From Chloroflexi bacterium OHK40 (GTDB lineage Bacteria > Chloroflexota > Chloroflexia > Chloroflexales > Chloroflexaceae): a stretch of 36,593 bases of DNA. The stretch lies in assembly GCA_004367505.1 (NCBI GenBank), contig SFCB01000165.1:1-36593 (forward strand), in the 5' to 3' direction. Below are positions 17,901 to 25,029 of this stretch, one piece after another (within the stretch, counting starts at the first letter, position 1; each line of letters opens with the position of its first letter). The notes beneath the pieces were generated by a model, which saw only the letters and a program-made list of their open reading frames with translations, had not been told where the DNA came from and searched no databases. Made by a program: the position numbers and the translations under genes.

Positions 17901-18143
17901 CCACCCGTAACTGCGGCTACAGCTGCAGCCGACGTTGACGAAGTTGCCGGAGAGCGAGATGACCACCCGCGCAGCCTCGCCGGCGGGTTCAGCAACGCGC
18001 ACGACCGCGCGCGTGGGCGTACTCTGGTCGACCGCCGCGCGGCCCTGGTGGTAGAGCTCATCACCCTGCCGGAGGATCAGCGACGGAAACCCCAGCAGCA
18101 GCTGATCCACGGGGAGCGTGTCGGCGGTCAGCACAAAGAGCAT
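14955..18143 (-). CDS. SWIM zinc-finger SNF2-family helicase/ATPase
   Basis: A 1062-residue Swi2/Snf2 DNA-dependent ATPase. A SWIM zinc finger sits at residues 73-86 (C73-x-C75-x8-C84-x-H86), a motif thought to bind DNA or protein. A long middle part (~100-570) is a bacterial SNF2-associated domain. The motor follows: motif I DDMGTGKT near 630, motif II DESQ near 725, TGTPVENS (motif III), then the helicase C-terminal lobe with [20 protein letters not shown] and the motif VI stretch [14 protein letters not shown]. Bacterial members are linked to transcription recycling or DNA repair, but the role here is inferred only. The AGG before the ATG is a weak ribosome site. It is divergent from the lipoprotein gene. 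Confidence 0.92.
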   Translation of the reverse strand: [1062 protein letters not shown]

Positions 18144-18209
18144 GGCAAACCTGATTTATACTATTGCGTACACCTTCAGTGTAGCCGGGCGCAGGCCCGT
18201 GGTCAACTC

Positions 18210-18238
18210 TCGACAAACCGCGCAAGCTCAGGTACAAT
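18210..18238 (+). promoter_or_regulatory. Promoter of the lipoprotein gene; predicted leaderless start
   Basis: TCGACA (18210-18215), a 17-nt spacer and TACAAT (18233-18238) match a sigma70-like promoter. Transcription should start near 18245, only about 4 nt before the ATG, and no ribosome site is present. Confidence 0.65.
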
Positions 18239-18248
18239 CCTGCACCTT

Positions 18249-20078
18249 ATGAAAGCCTTTCCAATCCTTCTGATACCTCTCGTCGCGCTGGCCCTGACGG
18301 CCTGCCAGATCGAGGGGGGTGTGGCCCGGCCCACGGCGGCGGCCCTGGCCCCCACAGCGCCGGAGCTCACGACGGCGCCTGCGGCTACGCCCGTGGCAAC
18401 CACGGCCGTGACGGCCGAGCCGGCAACTTCTGCGCCGATCGTGGACGACAGCGGGCTGCGGATCGGCCTGCTGGCCGACCCAGGCGATCTCCTGCCCTAC
18501 CACGACGATGCCGCTGACGAGCGCGCCACCGCGCCGATCAGTGAACTGCTCTTCCCCACTCCCCTGCTGCCGGTTGGCTATACCTACACCGCCACGGGCG
18601 TGCTCGAGCGCGTACCAACAGTGGAGAACGGCGATGTGGTGATCAGTACGGTAGAGGTCTTCCTCGACGCCGCCGGTGCGATCACTACCACCACCACCAG
18701 TGTGATCACCCAGGTGCAGCAGATCAGCGTCACCTACCGCTGGAATCCGGAGTTGGTCTGGTCGGATGGGACGCCGGTGACGGCCAGTGACTCGCTCTTC
18801 GCGTTCGAGCTTGCCCGGCGTACCAACCTGGGCCAGGAGGCGGCGGCCAGGCTGGCCCTGCTCCAGAGTTACGAGCGCCTGGACGACCATACCACCCGGG
18901 CCGTGCTGAAGCCCGACTATACCGACCCGGCCTACCTGACGATGTACTGGACGCCGCTTCCACGCCACCTGCTGGAGGCGCGGGACCCGGCTGAGTTGCG
19001 CACGGGCGACTATGCCCTGCTGCCGGTAGGCTACGGGCCATACATGGTAGCGCAGCGCGACCAGGGCAGCCTGCGGCTCCAGCGGAACCCCCATTACCGG
19101 GGTGCGGCCGCGAACTTCGAGCATGTGAGCTTCATCTTCCGCGATAGCGTCGATCTGCTGCGCAGCTCGGTGGCCGGGGGCAGCCTCGATGTCGCGGTGC
19201 TGGACCAGCCCTCGCCCGAGGCGCTGGCGGCTATCCGTGCCGACAGCGATGCGGGGGCTATGCAGGTGAGCGCGGTGGCCAGCCCGATCTGGGAGCACCT
19301 CGACTTCAACCTCGATGTGCAGGCGCTCCAGGACATCCGCGTGCGGCGGGCGATCGCCCACGCCATCGACCGCGAGGCCATGGTGCGTGAGTTGCTCGGC
19401 GGTTACGGTCGAGTGCTCGACAGCTGGATCGTTCCCGAGCAATGGGCCGCCGCGCCGCAAGACCAGCTCACCAGGTACCCGTATAACCCCGACGAGGCCC
19501 GCCGCCTGCTGGACGAAGCGGGTGTGCTCGACAGCGATGGTGATGGGTTGCGGGAGTTCGGCGGCCAGCCATTCGCGCTGAGCCTGGTGACGACTCAGAG
19601 CTCGCCGCTGCGCCTGGCTGCCGCCCAGCGCATCGCTGCCGATCTACAGGCAGTGGGAATCGGCCTCTCGGTACAGGAAGTTCCCACGGCGGCGCTCTAC
19701 AGCCCCGAGGGGCCGCTCTTCCGGCGTAGCTTTCAGCTCGCGCTCTTCGCGTGGATCGCCGGGCCCGACCCGCGAGGCTGGGAGCGCTGGAGCTGTGCGG
19801 GTGTGCCGAGTGAGCAGAATGGCTGGACGGGCAACAACTTTCCCGGGTGGTGCTTCTTCGAGGCCGACCGGGCCATTCGCCTGGCGACCACGGCGCTGAA
19901 CCAGGAGGAGCGAGTATCGTCCTACCTGCGTCAGCAGCAACTCTTCACCCAGGAGTTGCCAGTGCTGCCCCTCTTCCAGCGGATCGATGTCACCGTCGCG
20001 AATCCGGCCCTGAGCGGCGTCCGGGCCGACCCAACCGCGCCGATCACCTGGAACCTCGCAACCTGGGCGCGCCAATGA
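18249..20078 (+). CDS. Family 5 (oligopeptide/dipeptide) substrate-binding lipoprotein
   Basis: A 609-residue extracytoplasmic solute-binding protein for an ABC importer. Residues 1-19 are a lipoprotein signal with lipobox LTAC (lipidated Cys19), followed by an Ala/Thr/Pro linker to ~65. The SBP_bac_5 fold is clear: YRWNPELVWSDGTPVTASDSLF, GYGPYMVAQRDQGSLRLQRNP, VRRAIAHAIDREAMV and YNPDEARRLLDEAG. Near residue 115-160 there is a Thr-rich insert (ITTTTTSVITQ) within an otherwise typical N-lobe. No permease or ATPase genes adjoin it, so it is an orphan binding protein and its ligand is unknown. It has its own promoter and probably a leaderless mRNA. Confidence 0.9.
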   Translation: MKAFPILLIPLVALALTACQIEGGVARPTAAALAPTAPELTTAPAATPVATTAVTAEPATSAPIVDDSGLRIGLLADPGDLLPYHDDAADERATAPISELLFPTPLLPVGYTYTATGVLERVPTVENGDVVISTVEVFLDAAGAITTTTTSVITQVQQISVTYRWNPELVWSDGTPVTASDSLFAFELARRTNLGQEAAARLALLQSYERLDDHTTRAVLKPDYTDPAYLTMYWTPLPRHLLEARDPAELRTGDYALLPVGYGPYMVAQRDQGSLRLQRNPHYRGAAANFEHVSFIFRDSVDLLRSSVAGGSLDVAVLDQPSPEALAAIRADSDAGAMQVSAVASPIWEHLDFNLDVQALQDIRVRRAIAHAIDREAMVRELLGGYGRVLDSWIVPEQWAAAPQDQLTRYPYNPDEARRLLDEAGVLDSDGDGLREFGGQPFALSLVTTQSSPLRLAAAQRIAADLQAVGIGLSVQEVPTAALYSPEGPLFRRSFQLALFAWIAGPDPRGWERWSCAGVPSEQNGWTGNNFPGWCFFEADRAIRLATTALNQEERVSSYLRQQQLFTQELPVLPLFQRIDVTVANPALSGVRADPTAPITWNLATWARQ

Positions 20079-20106
20079 GATGGGGCCACCCTACCCGCAT
20101 GGGTGG

Positions 20107-20147
20107 TTGACGCATTGTGTCCAGCGCGGGTACACTCCCATGTACCC
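20107..20147 (+). promoter_or_regulatory. Promoter of the CBS gene with an inverted repeat over the -10 box
   Basis: TTGACG (20107-20112), an 18-nt spacer and TACACT (20131-20136) form the promoter. GGGTACA (20128-20134) and TGTACCC (20141-20147) are perfect 7-bp arms with a 6-nt spacer, covering the -10 box and the predicted start of transcription. This is a classic position for a repressor operator. Confidence 0.6.
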
Positions 20148-20185
20148 TCGTTCACAAAGCTTGCAGCTCCGAAAGGAACGCGTGT

Positions 20186-20608
20186 ATGGAGCGGACGGTC
20201 GGTGAGGTTATGCACCATGGCGTGCTCACGTGCAAGCGCGACACCCCCATCCAGGATGTGGCCCGGCAGATGTCGGAGCACGATGTGAGCGCACTGGTAG
20301 TTGTGAGCGACGACGGCCACATGATCGGGCTGATCTCGCGCACCGACCTGGTCAATGCGCGGCTCTACGAGCAGTACTGGAAGCACTGGCGTGGTCTCAC
20401 GGCCGGCCATATTATGGTCACCGATGTGGTTTCGGTCCACGTCGGCGATACGCTGCAGCAGGCGAGCCGGCTGATGATGGAGCGGCGCATCCACCGGGTG
20501 GTGGTGGTCGAAGAGGATAGCGGCGGCCTGAAGCCGATCGGGATCGTCTCCGTGACCGACGTTGTGCGCGATATCGCCCGTGACGATCTGGAGGACGCCG
20601 AGGCGTAG
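20186..20608 (+). CDS. Two-CBS-domain protein
   Basis: A 140-residue protein made of two CBS domains only (about residues 1-58 and 70-134): TVGEVMHHGVLTCKRDTPIQD...ISRTDLVNARL, then AGHIMVTDVVSVHVGDTLQQ...VSVTDVVRDIA. Paired CBS domains form a Bateman module that senses adenine nucleotides or S-adenosylmethionine; stand-alone forms usually regulate a partner. AAAGGAACG lies ~8 nt before the ATG. It is a single-gene unit with its own promoter and a likely operator. The partner is not evident from the neighbours. Confidence 0.9.
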   Translation: MERTVGEVMHHGVLTCKRDTPIQDVARQMSEHDVSALVVVSDDGHMIGLISRTDLVNARLYEQYWKHWRGLTAGHIMVTDVVSVHVGDTLQQASRLMMERRIHRVVVVEEDSGGLKPIGIVSVTDVVRDIARDDLEDAEA

Positions 20609-20678
20609 GGGATTGCCCATCGTCAGGCAGGCTTCGGGTGATCTCACATCCGGCTTGATGGGGTGTATCGGCGGGGAG

Positions 20679-20705
20679 GCGCGGAGGGGTCGCACGCCCC
20701 TGCGC
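20679..20705. terminator. Hairpin between convergent genes
   Basis: AGGGG (20685-20689) and CCCCT (20697-20701), flanked by pairing GCGC tracts past a 2-nt bulge, make a modest hairpin between the CBS gene and the convergent membrane-protein gene. It may serve both directions. No T tract is present. Confidence 0.3.
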
Positions 20706-20728
20706 AATCCGGCAGTGCGCCTTGGGTA

Positions 20729-20746
20729 AGGGGACAGGGGAGAGGA
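20729..20746. repeat. GGGACAG heptamer repeat (copy 3)
   Basis: AGGGGACAGGGGAGAGGA contains the same GGGACAG core as the copies at 5611-5632 and 9109-9139, here in a convergent intergenic space. Confidence 0.4.
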
Positions 20747-20803
20747 CCGCGGCAGCAGCAAGCCCTGGATGCGCCCAAACGGTCAAGCGGCCTGAAACAT
20801 GCC

Positions 20804-22834
20804 TCACACGTGGATGTAGTCCCGAATCGTTACGATCCACGTCACCAAACCGGCCCCGATGATCGCCGCGATTGCTGCCCACGCCGCTAGCTGACCCGGG
20901 CGCCCGCGTTGCCAGAGGGCATCGAGCGCCACCCCCGCGCCGAGGCACAGGGCGGGGTAGAGAAAGATTGCCCAGCGCACCCCCTGACCGGCAACGACCA
21001 GCAAGGCGAGGGTGAGCGCGGCGCCTAGCCACCAGGCCGCGAGCAGGGTCCGTACTGGCGCCGCGCCCGGTGCCCGCCGCCGCGCGAGGAGGAGCGCACC
21101 CGCGATCGCCAGCGGCCCGATCAGTGGTGGCAGCGCAACGCGCCGGTCCTCGGGGGGGGCGAGGCCAAGCAGGGCGAGTGCCGTGTCGGCCACGATGCGC
21201 AGCGGGGGGGTGCCTGCCACCCCGGTGCTCCCGGCACGCTCGCCGAGCGTCGCCAGCATGCTCGGCGCGGTGTAGTAGAGCAGCAGGGCGAGCCCGAGGC
21301 CCGCCGCCGCCCCGAACGTGAGGCGCGCCGGGTCGATTGGCGTTGCCCGCCCCCGCAGCCGGCCCGCCCAGCCCAGAGCCCACGCGGCCACGAGCAGCGC
21401 GCCCACCGAGAGCGTGACGCCGGAGTGGCCGAGGAGCCCCAGGGCCACGGCCACGACAAGAGCGATGGGGATGGGCACACTGCTTGTGGTGGCAGAGCGC
21501 CAACCCTCGCCAACAAGCCCGAGCCCGAGTAGCGCCAGGAGCGGTAGCACCAGGGCCTGGCCGCCCAGGTTGGCGTACTCGCCGATCGAGAAGGCCTCGA
21601 GGGCCGGCGTAGGCAGGAGGTAGCAGGCCGCGCCGAGCAGGGCCGCCCGTTGCCCCAGGCCCGCCCGACGAGTGAGCGCCCAGATCAGCAGGAGTGCCAG
21701 GCTGTCGAGCAGGGCGGTGCCCCCCTGGACCAGGAGGCGCCGGGAGCCATCCCCTGCCGCAAGGATCTGGCCTGGCAGGAGCACGAGGTAGAGCCCGGGG
21801 GGGTAGGGCGCCTGGCCGCCACCTGCGTCGCTCGGCAGCCCCGCGCTGAAGAAGACCTGCCCGAGTGTGACGCGGTAGAGATTGTTGGCATTGAAGCCCA
21901 GGTCGCTGAAGCGGGCATGGGGGTGGAGCATCCCGGCCATGCGCAGCGCGAAGGCTAGCAGGGTGAGGCCGAGGACCGGGGTAAGGGCGGCGCACCGTGG
22001 GCCCCGTGTGAGCGTCCAGACCACGGCGCCAGGTGCGGCGCAGCCCAGGGCGAGGAGCCCCAGGGCCGGTGCGACAAGCGTCAGGGCCGGGCGCGCGCCG
22101 GCGAGGGCGAAGGCCCCACCAGCGGCTGCGCCCCCGGCGAGGGCGAGCGCGCCACCCAGCCCGGCTCCAAAAGCGAGCGCCATCCCGTACACAACAAGTG
22201 TAGTGAGTGTGAGCCAGCCCAGCATCGGCCAGGCCGGCGCGCGCAGGCCGCCGCCCGCCGTCTGGAGGCGCACCTCGTGGAGTACAAAGCCCAGTTCGCG
22301 CGGGTCGCCCGGTGCCGCATAGGGCGTAGTGCGCATCGTGATGCGCACTACGCCCCGGTGATCGGCGGGAACGAGCAGCCGGTAGCGGCGCGGCTCGCCC
22401 GCAGGCAGGCTCACATCGAGCGGCAGTAAGGTACCTGCCGTCCAGACGCTCGGTGTGGGCACACCGTCGGGGCGGCCGCTGCGCGCCAGCAACTCCACGA
22501 GATAGCTGCCGCCGCCCGCCCCTGGCACCAGGAGCGTCGTCTCGGCACTCGTCCAGCGCAGGGGGCGTTCGCCGGTGCGCTGCAGGAGCTCAAACCACCA
22601 GATCTGGCGCTCACCGCCGGGATCGGCCGGGTCGGCCAGCCGATCGGGTGGCTCGGAGCCATTGATGCCCAGGAGGAAAGGGGCGTCGTCGTCCCGGCGC
22701 AGCAGGGCCAGATCGCCGCCAACACGGATGATCTGGTGAAGGGGGAACTGATAGGCGATGACCCAGAGGCACAGCGCGAGCAGCAGCAGAAAACCTGCGG
22801 CCAGCAGCTCGGGTTGCCAGGTGGTCCTGCGCAC
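20804..22834 (-). CDS. Large polytopic membrane protein, possibly GT-C-like
   Basis: A 676-residue integral membrane protein. One N-terminal membrane helix (~10-30) is followed by a large soluble, probably extracytoplasmic domain (~35-205). About a dozen Leu/Ala/Gly-rich membrane helices then fill ~210-670. Within the membrane part, an extracytoplasmic-looking loop NNLYRVTLGQVFFSAGLPSDAGG...YPPGLYLVLLPG recalls lipid-linked-sugar glycosyltransferases (GT-C fold), but I see no decisive catalytic Asp/Glu motif. The start is GTG at 22834, 6 bp after the stop of the preceding gene, so the two are coupled. Placement at the end of a methyltransferase/flippase-like operon supports a role with envelope lipids or glycans; this is inference. 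Confidence 0.72.
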   Translation of the reverse strand: MRRTTWQPELLAAGFLLLLALCLWVIAYQFPLHQIIRVGGDLALLRRDDDAPFLLGINGSEPPDRLADPADPGGERQIWWFELLQRTGERPLRWTSAETTLLVPGAGGGSYLVELLARSGRPDGVPTPSVWTAGTLLPLDVSLPAGEPRRYRLLVPADHRGVVRITMRTTPYAAPGDPRELGFVLHEVRLQTAGGGLRAPAWPMLGWLTLTTLVVYGMALAFGAGLGGALALAGGAAAGGAFALAGARPALTLVAPALGLLALGCAAPGAVVWTLTRGPRCAALTPVLGLTLLAFALRMAGMLHPHARFSDLGFNANNLYRVTLGQVFFSAGLPSDAGGGQAPYPPGLYLVLLPGQILAAGDGSRRLLVQGGTALLDSLALLLIWALTRRAGLGQRAALLGAACYLLPTPALEAFSIGEYANLGGQALVLPLLALLGLGLVGEGWRSATTSSVPIPIALVVAVALGLLGHSGVTLSVGALLVAAWALGWAGRLRGRATPIDPARLTFGAAAGLGLALLLYYTAPSMLATLGERAGSTGVAGTPPLRIVADTALALLGLAPPEDRRVALPPLIGPLAIAGALLLARRRAPGAAPVRTLLAAWWLGAALTLALLVVAGQGVRWAIFLYPALCLGAGVALDALWQRGRPGQLAAWAAIAAIIGAGLVTWIVTIRDYIHV

Positions 22835-22840
22835 GCGTGG

Positions 22841-23236
22841 TTACCCGTTCCCTGAGCCCCAGGTGATCACCACCACCCCGACCACAACGATCAGGGCGCC
22901 GATCAGCTTGGCCGGGGTGATCGTCTCACCGAGGAGGTAGCGGGAGGGGATCAGGATCAGCACATAGTTGAGTGCCAGCAGCGGGTAGGCGAAGGAGAGA
23001 TTGACCCGCGAGATCACCCCGAGCCAGAACAGGGCCCCACCAAAGACGAGGGCGAAGCCGGCGACCACGCGCCAATCGGTGAAGGTGGCCCAGAGTACCG
23101 CCGGGTCGAGCGAGAAGGCGCCGACACGGGCGCTTACCGCGTTGACGCCGAGCTTGAGTAGCACCTCGCCGACGACGGTCAGGGCGCTGGCGGTGATCAG
23201 CAGGGCGAGGACAGGGAGCATGGCGAAGGCTTTCAT
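22841..23236 (-). CDS. Four-helix EamA/SMR-type membrane protein
   Basis: A 131-residue protein with four predicted membrane helices (about 5-25, 55-78, 83-103 and 110-129), the size and layout of a single EamA half or a small multidrug resistance protein. The sequence NLSFAYPLLALNYVLILIPSRYLLGETITPAKLIGALIVVVGV is like the last helices of ArnE/ArnF and other short EamA proteins, which flip undecaprenyl-linked sugars. In known transporters such halves dimerise. The ATG at 23236 is used; 22 bp separate it from the methyltransferase upstream. A lipid-linked flippase is the best guess, with drug export the alternative. Confidence 0.75.
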   Translation of the reverse strand: MKAFAMLPVLALLITASALTVVGEVLLKLGVNAVSARVGAFSLDPAVLWATFTDWRVVAGFALVFGGALFWLGVISRVNLSFAYPLLALNYVLILIPSRYLLGETITPAKLIGALIVVVGVVVITWGSGNG

Positions 23237-23258
23237 CTATCACACCCAGGTTGCCAGA

Positions 23259-23897
23259 TCACCAGGCTTCCCGGCGCAGCACGTAGACCGCATAGTCGCA
23301 GATCCCGCTACGCATCCGGTACATCTTCTCGCTGGCGAAGTTCGTGCCGAACAGGCTCAGGTAGTCGGAATCACTGCGGATGTGACCTCCACGGTCGATG
23401 GCGTGCATCAACTGGCCAGCGGGGTTCTCCCCGGCGGGGGGCGGAACATCCTCCATGACCAGGACGGTACCACCGGGGCGGAGCACGCGGGCGAGCTCGG
23501 CCATGGCCTCGCGAGCGATCGGGTCGGGCAGATGGTGTAGCACGCCGAGCACGAGGGCCGCGTCGAAGCTGCCATCGATGAAGGGCAAACGCTCGCCGGT
23601 GCTGGCTACGAAGCTGCCGGGCCGATGGCGCGCGGCGAAGCGCAGATAGCCCGTGGAGGGGTCGGCGCCAACGTAGCGTGCGGCGGGGAACTCACCGGCG
23701 AACTCACCCGTGCCGCAGCCGAGATCGAGGAAGCGGCGCCCGTCACCGGCCCAGGGGCGCAGCTCGCGGGCGATCGCCATGCGTTCGCCGGTAAAGCCGG
23801 CCTCAACCACCCAGCGCAAGGTATTCCAGAGGCGCGGCGCGGCGCTCACGCGGTCGAGTGTACGCTCGATGGGCGAGGAAAGCGCGGAACGATCCAT
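23259..23897 (-). CDS. Class I SAM-dependent methyltransferase
   Basis: A 212-residue type 11 methyltransferase. The SAM-binding motif I is FLDLGCGTGEFAGEF (near residue 57), followed by the acidic loop YVGADPSTGYL, a motif near GSFDAALVLGVLHHLPDP and post-motif LRPGGTVLVMEDVPPP. The C-terminal part (YAVYVLRREAW) closes the sheet. The ATG at 23897 is preferred, because GGAG lies 8 nt upstream; an in-frame ATG six codons earlier lacks this. It is the second gene of a four-gene operon. The acceptor is unknown: a lipid, sugar or quinone would all fit. Confidence 0.85.
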   Translation of the reverse strand: MDRSALSSPIERTLDRVSAAPRLWNTLRWVVEAGFTGERMAIARELRPWAGDGRRFLDLGCGTGEFAGEFPAARYVGADPSTGYLRFAARHRPGSFVASTGERLPFIDGSFDAALVLGVLHHLPDPIAREAMAELARVLRPGGTVLVMEDVPPPAGENPAGQLMHAIDRGGHIRSDSDYLSLFGTNFASEKMYRMRSGICDYAVYVLRREAW

Positions 23898-23967
23898 GGC
23901 GTTGCTCCACCGCAAAAGGCTGCGACAAACGTTCAGCTAGCACGCCGGTCAGGCAGGCCGCACCACG

Positions 23968-24792
23968 CTAGCGGCGCAAGGAGAGCTCCGTGCCAGCCGG
24001 ATCGCCAGGGTGCGTCTGTCGGCGTGGGGCGGGCACCATCACCCGCGCGAGCTTGCCGCTATGGGCCAGGCACATGATCGAAAGGCCAAAGGGCAGTGAG
24101 CCGCCGAGGCTGAGCCATGCCGCCTCGACGGCCATCGGAGCACGCAGCACGGCGTTGAGTGGCCTGGCCGGCATCTCCATCGCGGACTCATCGCCCCGGT
24201 CGGGCGTGAGGCGCTCCAGGAGGCGTGCTGTGGCGGGCAGTGGGAAGAGCAGGCTAAGCACATAGCTACAGCGCTCGACGAAGAAACCGGCCGACTCCAG
24301 CAAGGAGCGCACCTCGCTGGCCGTGTAGCGGCGCCGGGTATGGACGTGTCGATCATGGCGGGAGCGGAGCCACTCGTAGGCCGGCAGGCGGATCAGCAGG
24401 CGGCCGCCGGGCCGCAACACGCGGCGGGCCTCGGCGAGGGCCGGGGCCTCGTCGGGCACGGCGCGGTGGTAGAGCACATCGAAGGATGTCACCAGGTCGA
24501 AGCTGTCGTCGGCAAAGGGCAGCGCCAGCACCGAGCCTCGGGTGAAGCGGCCGGGGAGCCGCCCGGCCACCAGTTCGGCGGCCTCTGCGGCGTAGTCCAG
24601 GCCCACGACCTCGCCGTAGCGGCGCAGGAACAGCGCGTCGCCGCCGGTGCCGCAACCTGCGTCGAGGATGCGCAAACCCTGACGCCCGGTGTACAGTGGG
24701 TCGAGCAGGGCGGCGGTGATGGCGCGCATGCCGCCGTACCACCAGTGGCGCAGCTCCACCGCCGCCATCGTTGTATACTCGCTCTTCTCCAT
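23968..24792 (-). CDS. Class I SAM-dependent methyltransferase, first gene of operon
   Basis: A 274-residue methyltransferase. After an N-terminal helix with ELRHWWYGGMRAI, motif I is ILDAGCGTGGDALFL (near residue 42), then VVGLDYA, SFDLVTSFDVLYHRAVPDE and LRPGGRLLIRLPAYEWL. The HWWY opening and the C-terminal hydrophobic part (LSLLFPLPATARLLERL) are seen in methyltransferases that sit in surface-polysaccharide or glycolipid clusters. The start codon lies about 4 nt after the predicted transcription start and has no ribosome site, so the mRNA looks leaderless. It is followed by a second methyltransferase 70 bp on. The substrate is not known. Confidence 0.86.
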   Translation of the reverse strand: MEKSEYTTMAAVELRHWWYGGMRAITAALLDPLYTGRQGLRILDAGCGTGGDALFLRRYGEVVGLDYAAEAAELVAGRLPGRFTRGSVLALPFADDSFDLVTSFDVLYHRAVPDEAPALAEARRVLRPGGRLLIRLPAYEWLRSRHDRHVHTRRRYTASEVRSLLESAGFFVERCSYVLSLLFPLPATARLLERLTPDRGDESAMEMPARPLNAVLRAPMAVEAAWLSLGGSLPFGLSIMCLAHSGKLARVMVPAPRRQTHPGDPAGTELSLRR

Positions 24793-24803
24793 ACCGGGGG
24801 CAG

Positions 24804-24832
24804 ACTATACCAGATGGGTGCGGGTGACGCAA
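24804..24832 (-). promoter_or_regulatory. Promoter of the methyltransferase operon; predicted leaderless start
   Basis: On the minus strand TTGCGT (24832-24827), a 17-nt spacer and TATAGT (24809-24804), with TGG just before the -10 box, form an extended -10 promoter. Only 11 nt separate the -10 box from the ATG at 24792, so the leader would be ~4-5 nt. Confidence 0.65.
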
Positions 24833-25029
24833 ATGGGCTAGCTGTGGTACCATGGCTATAAGATCCCGTTCGCCCCACGTTCTATCTTACATCGCCCACC
24901 GCCGTATGGCGCCAGGCCTGCGGCCACACTCAACCACCGCGCTGCATCGGGGCTGGAATGCGGGAGCCGCACTGCCTGCGGTCCAAATACTTGCTGCGGT
25001 GTGCCATGCCGCCGCGGCCTTCTGCCGCC

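Noticed and set aside
17841-18248. N-terminal extension of the lipoprotein by 136 codons
   Set aside because: It would bury the lipoprotein signal (LTAC at residue 19 from 18249) and overlap the helicase gene and the promoter.
20418-21995. Long Arg/Pro-rich frame overlapping the 676-residue membrane protein gene
   Set aside because: It lies in another frame of the same strand, lacks a start with ribosome site, and has shadow-type composition.
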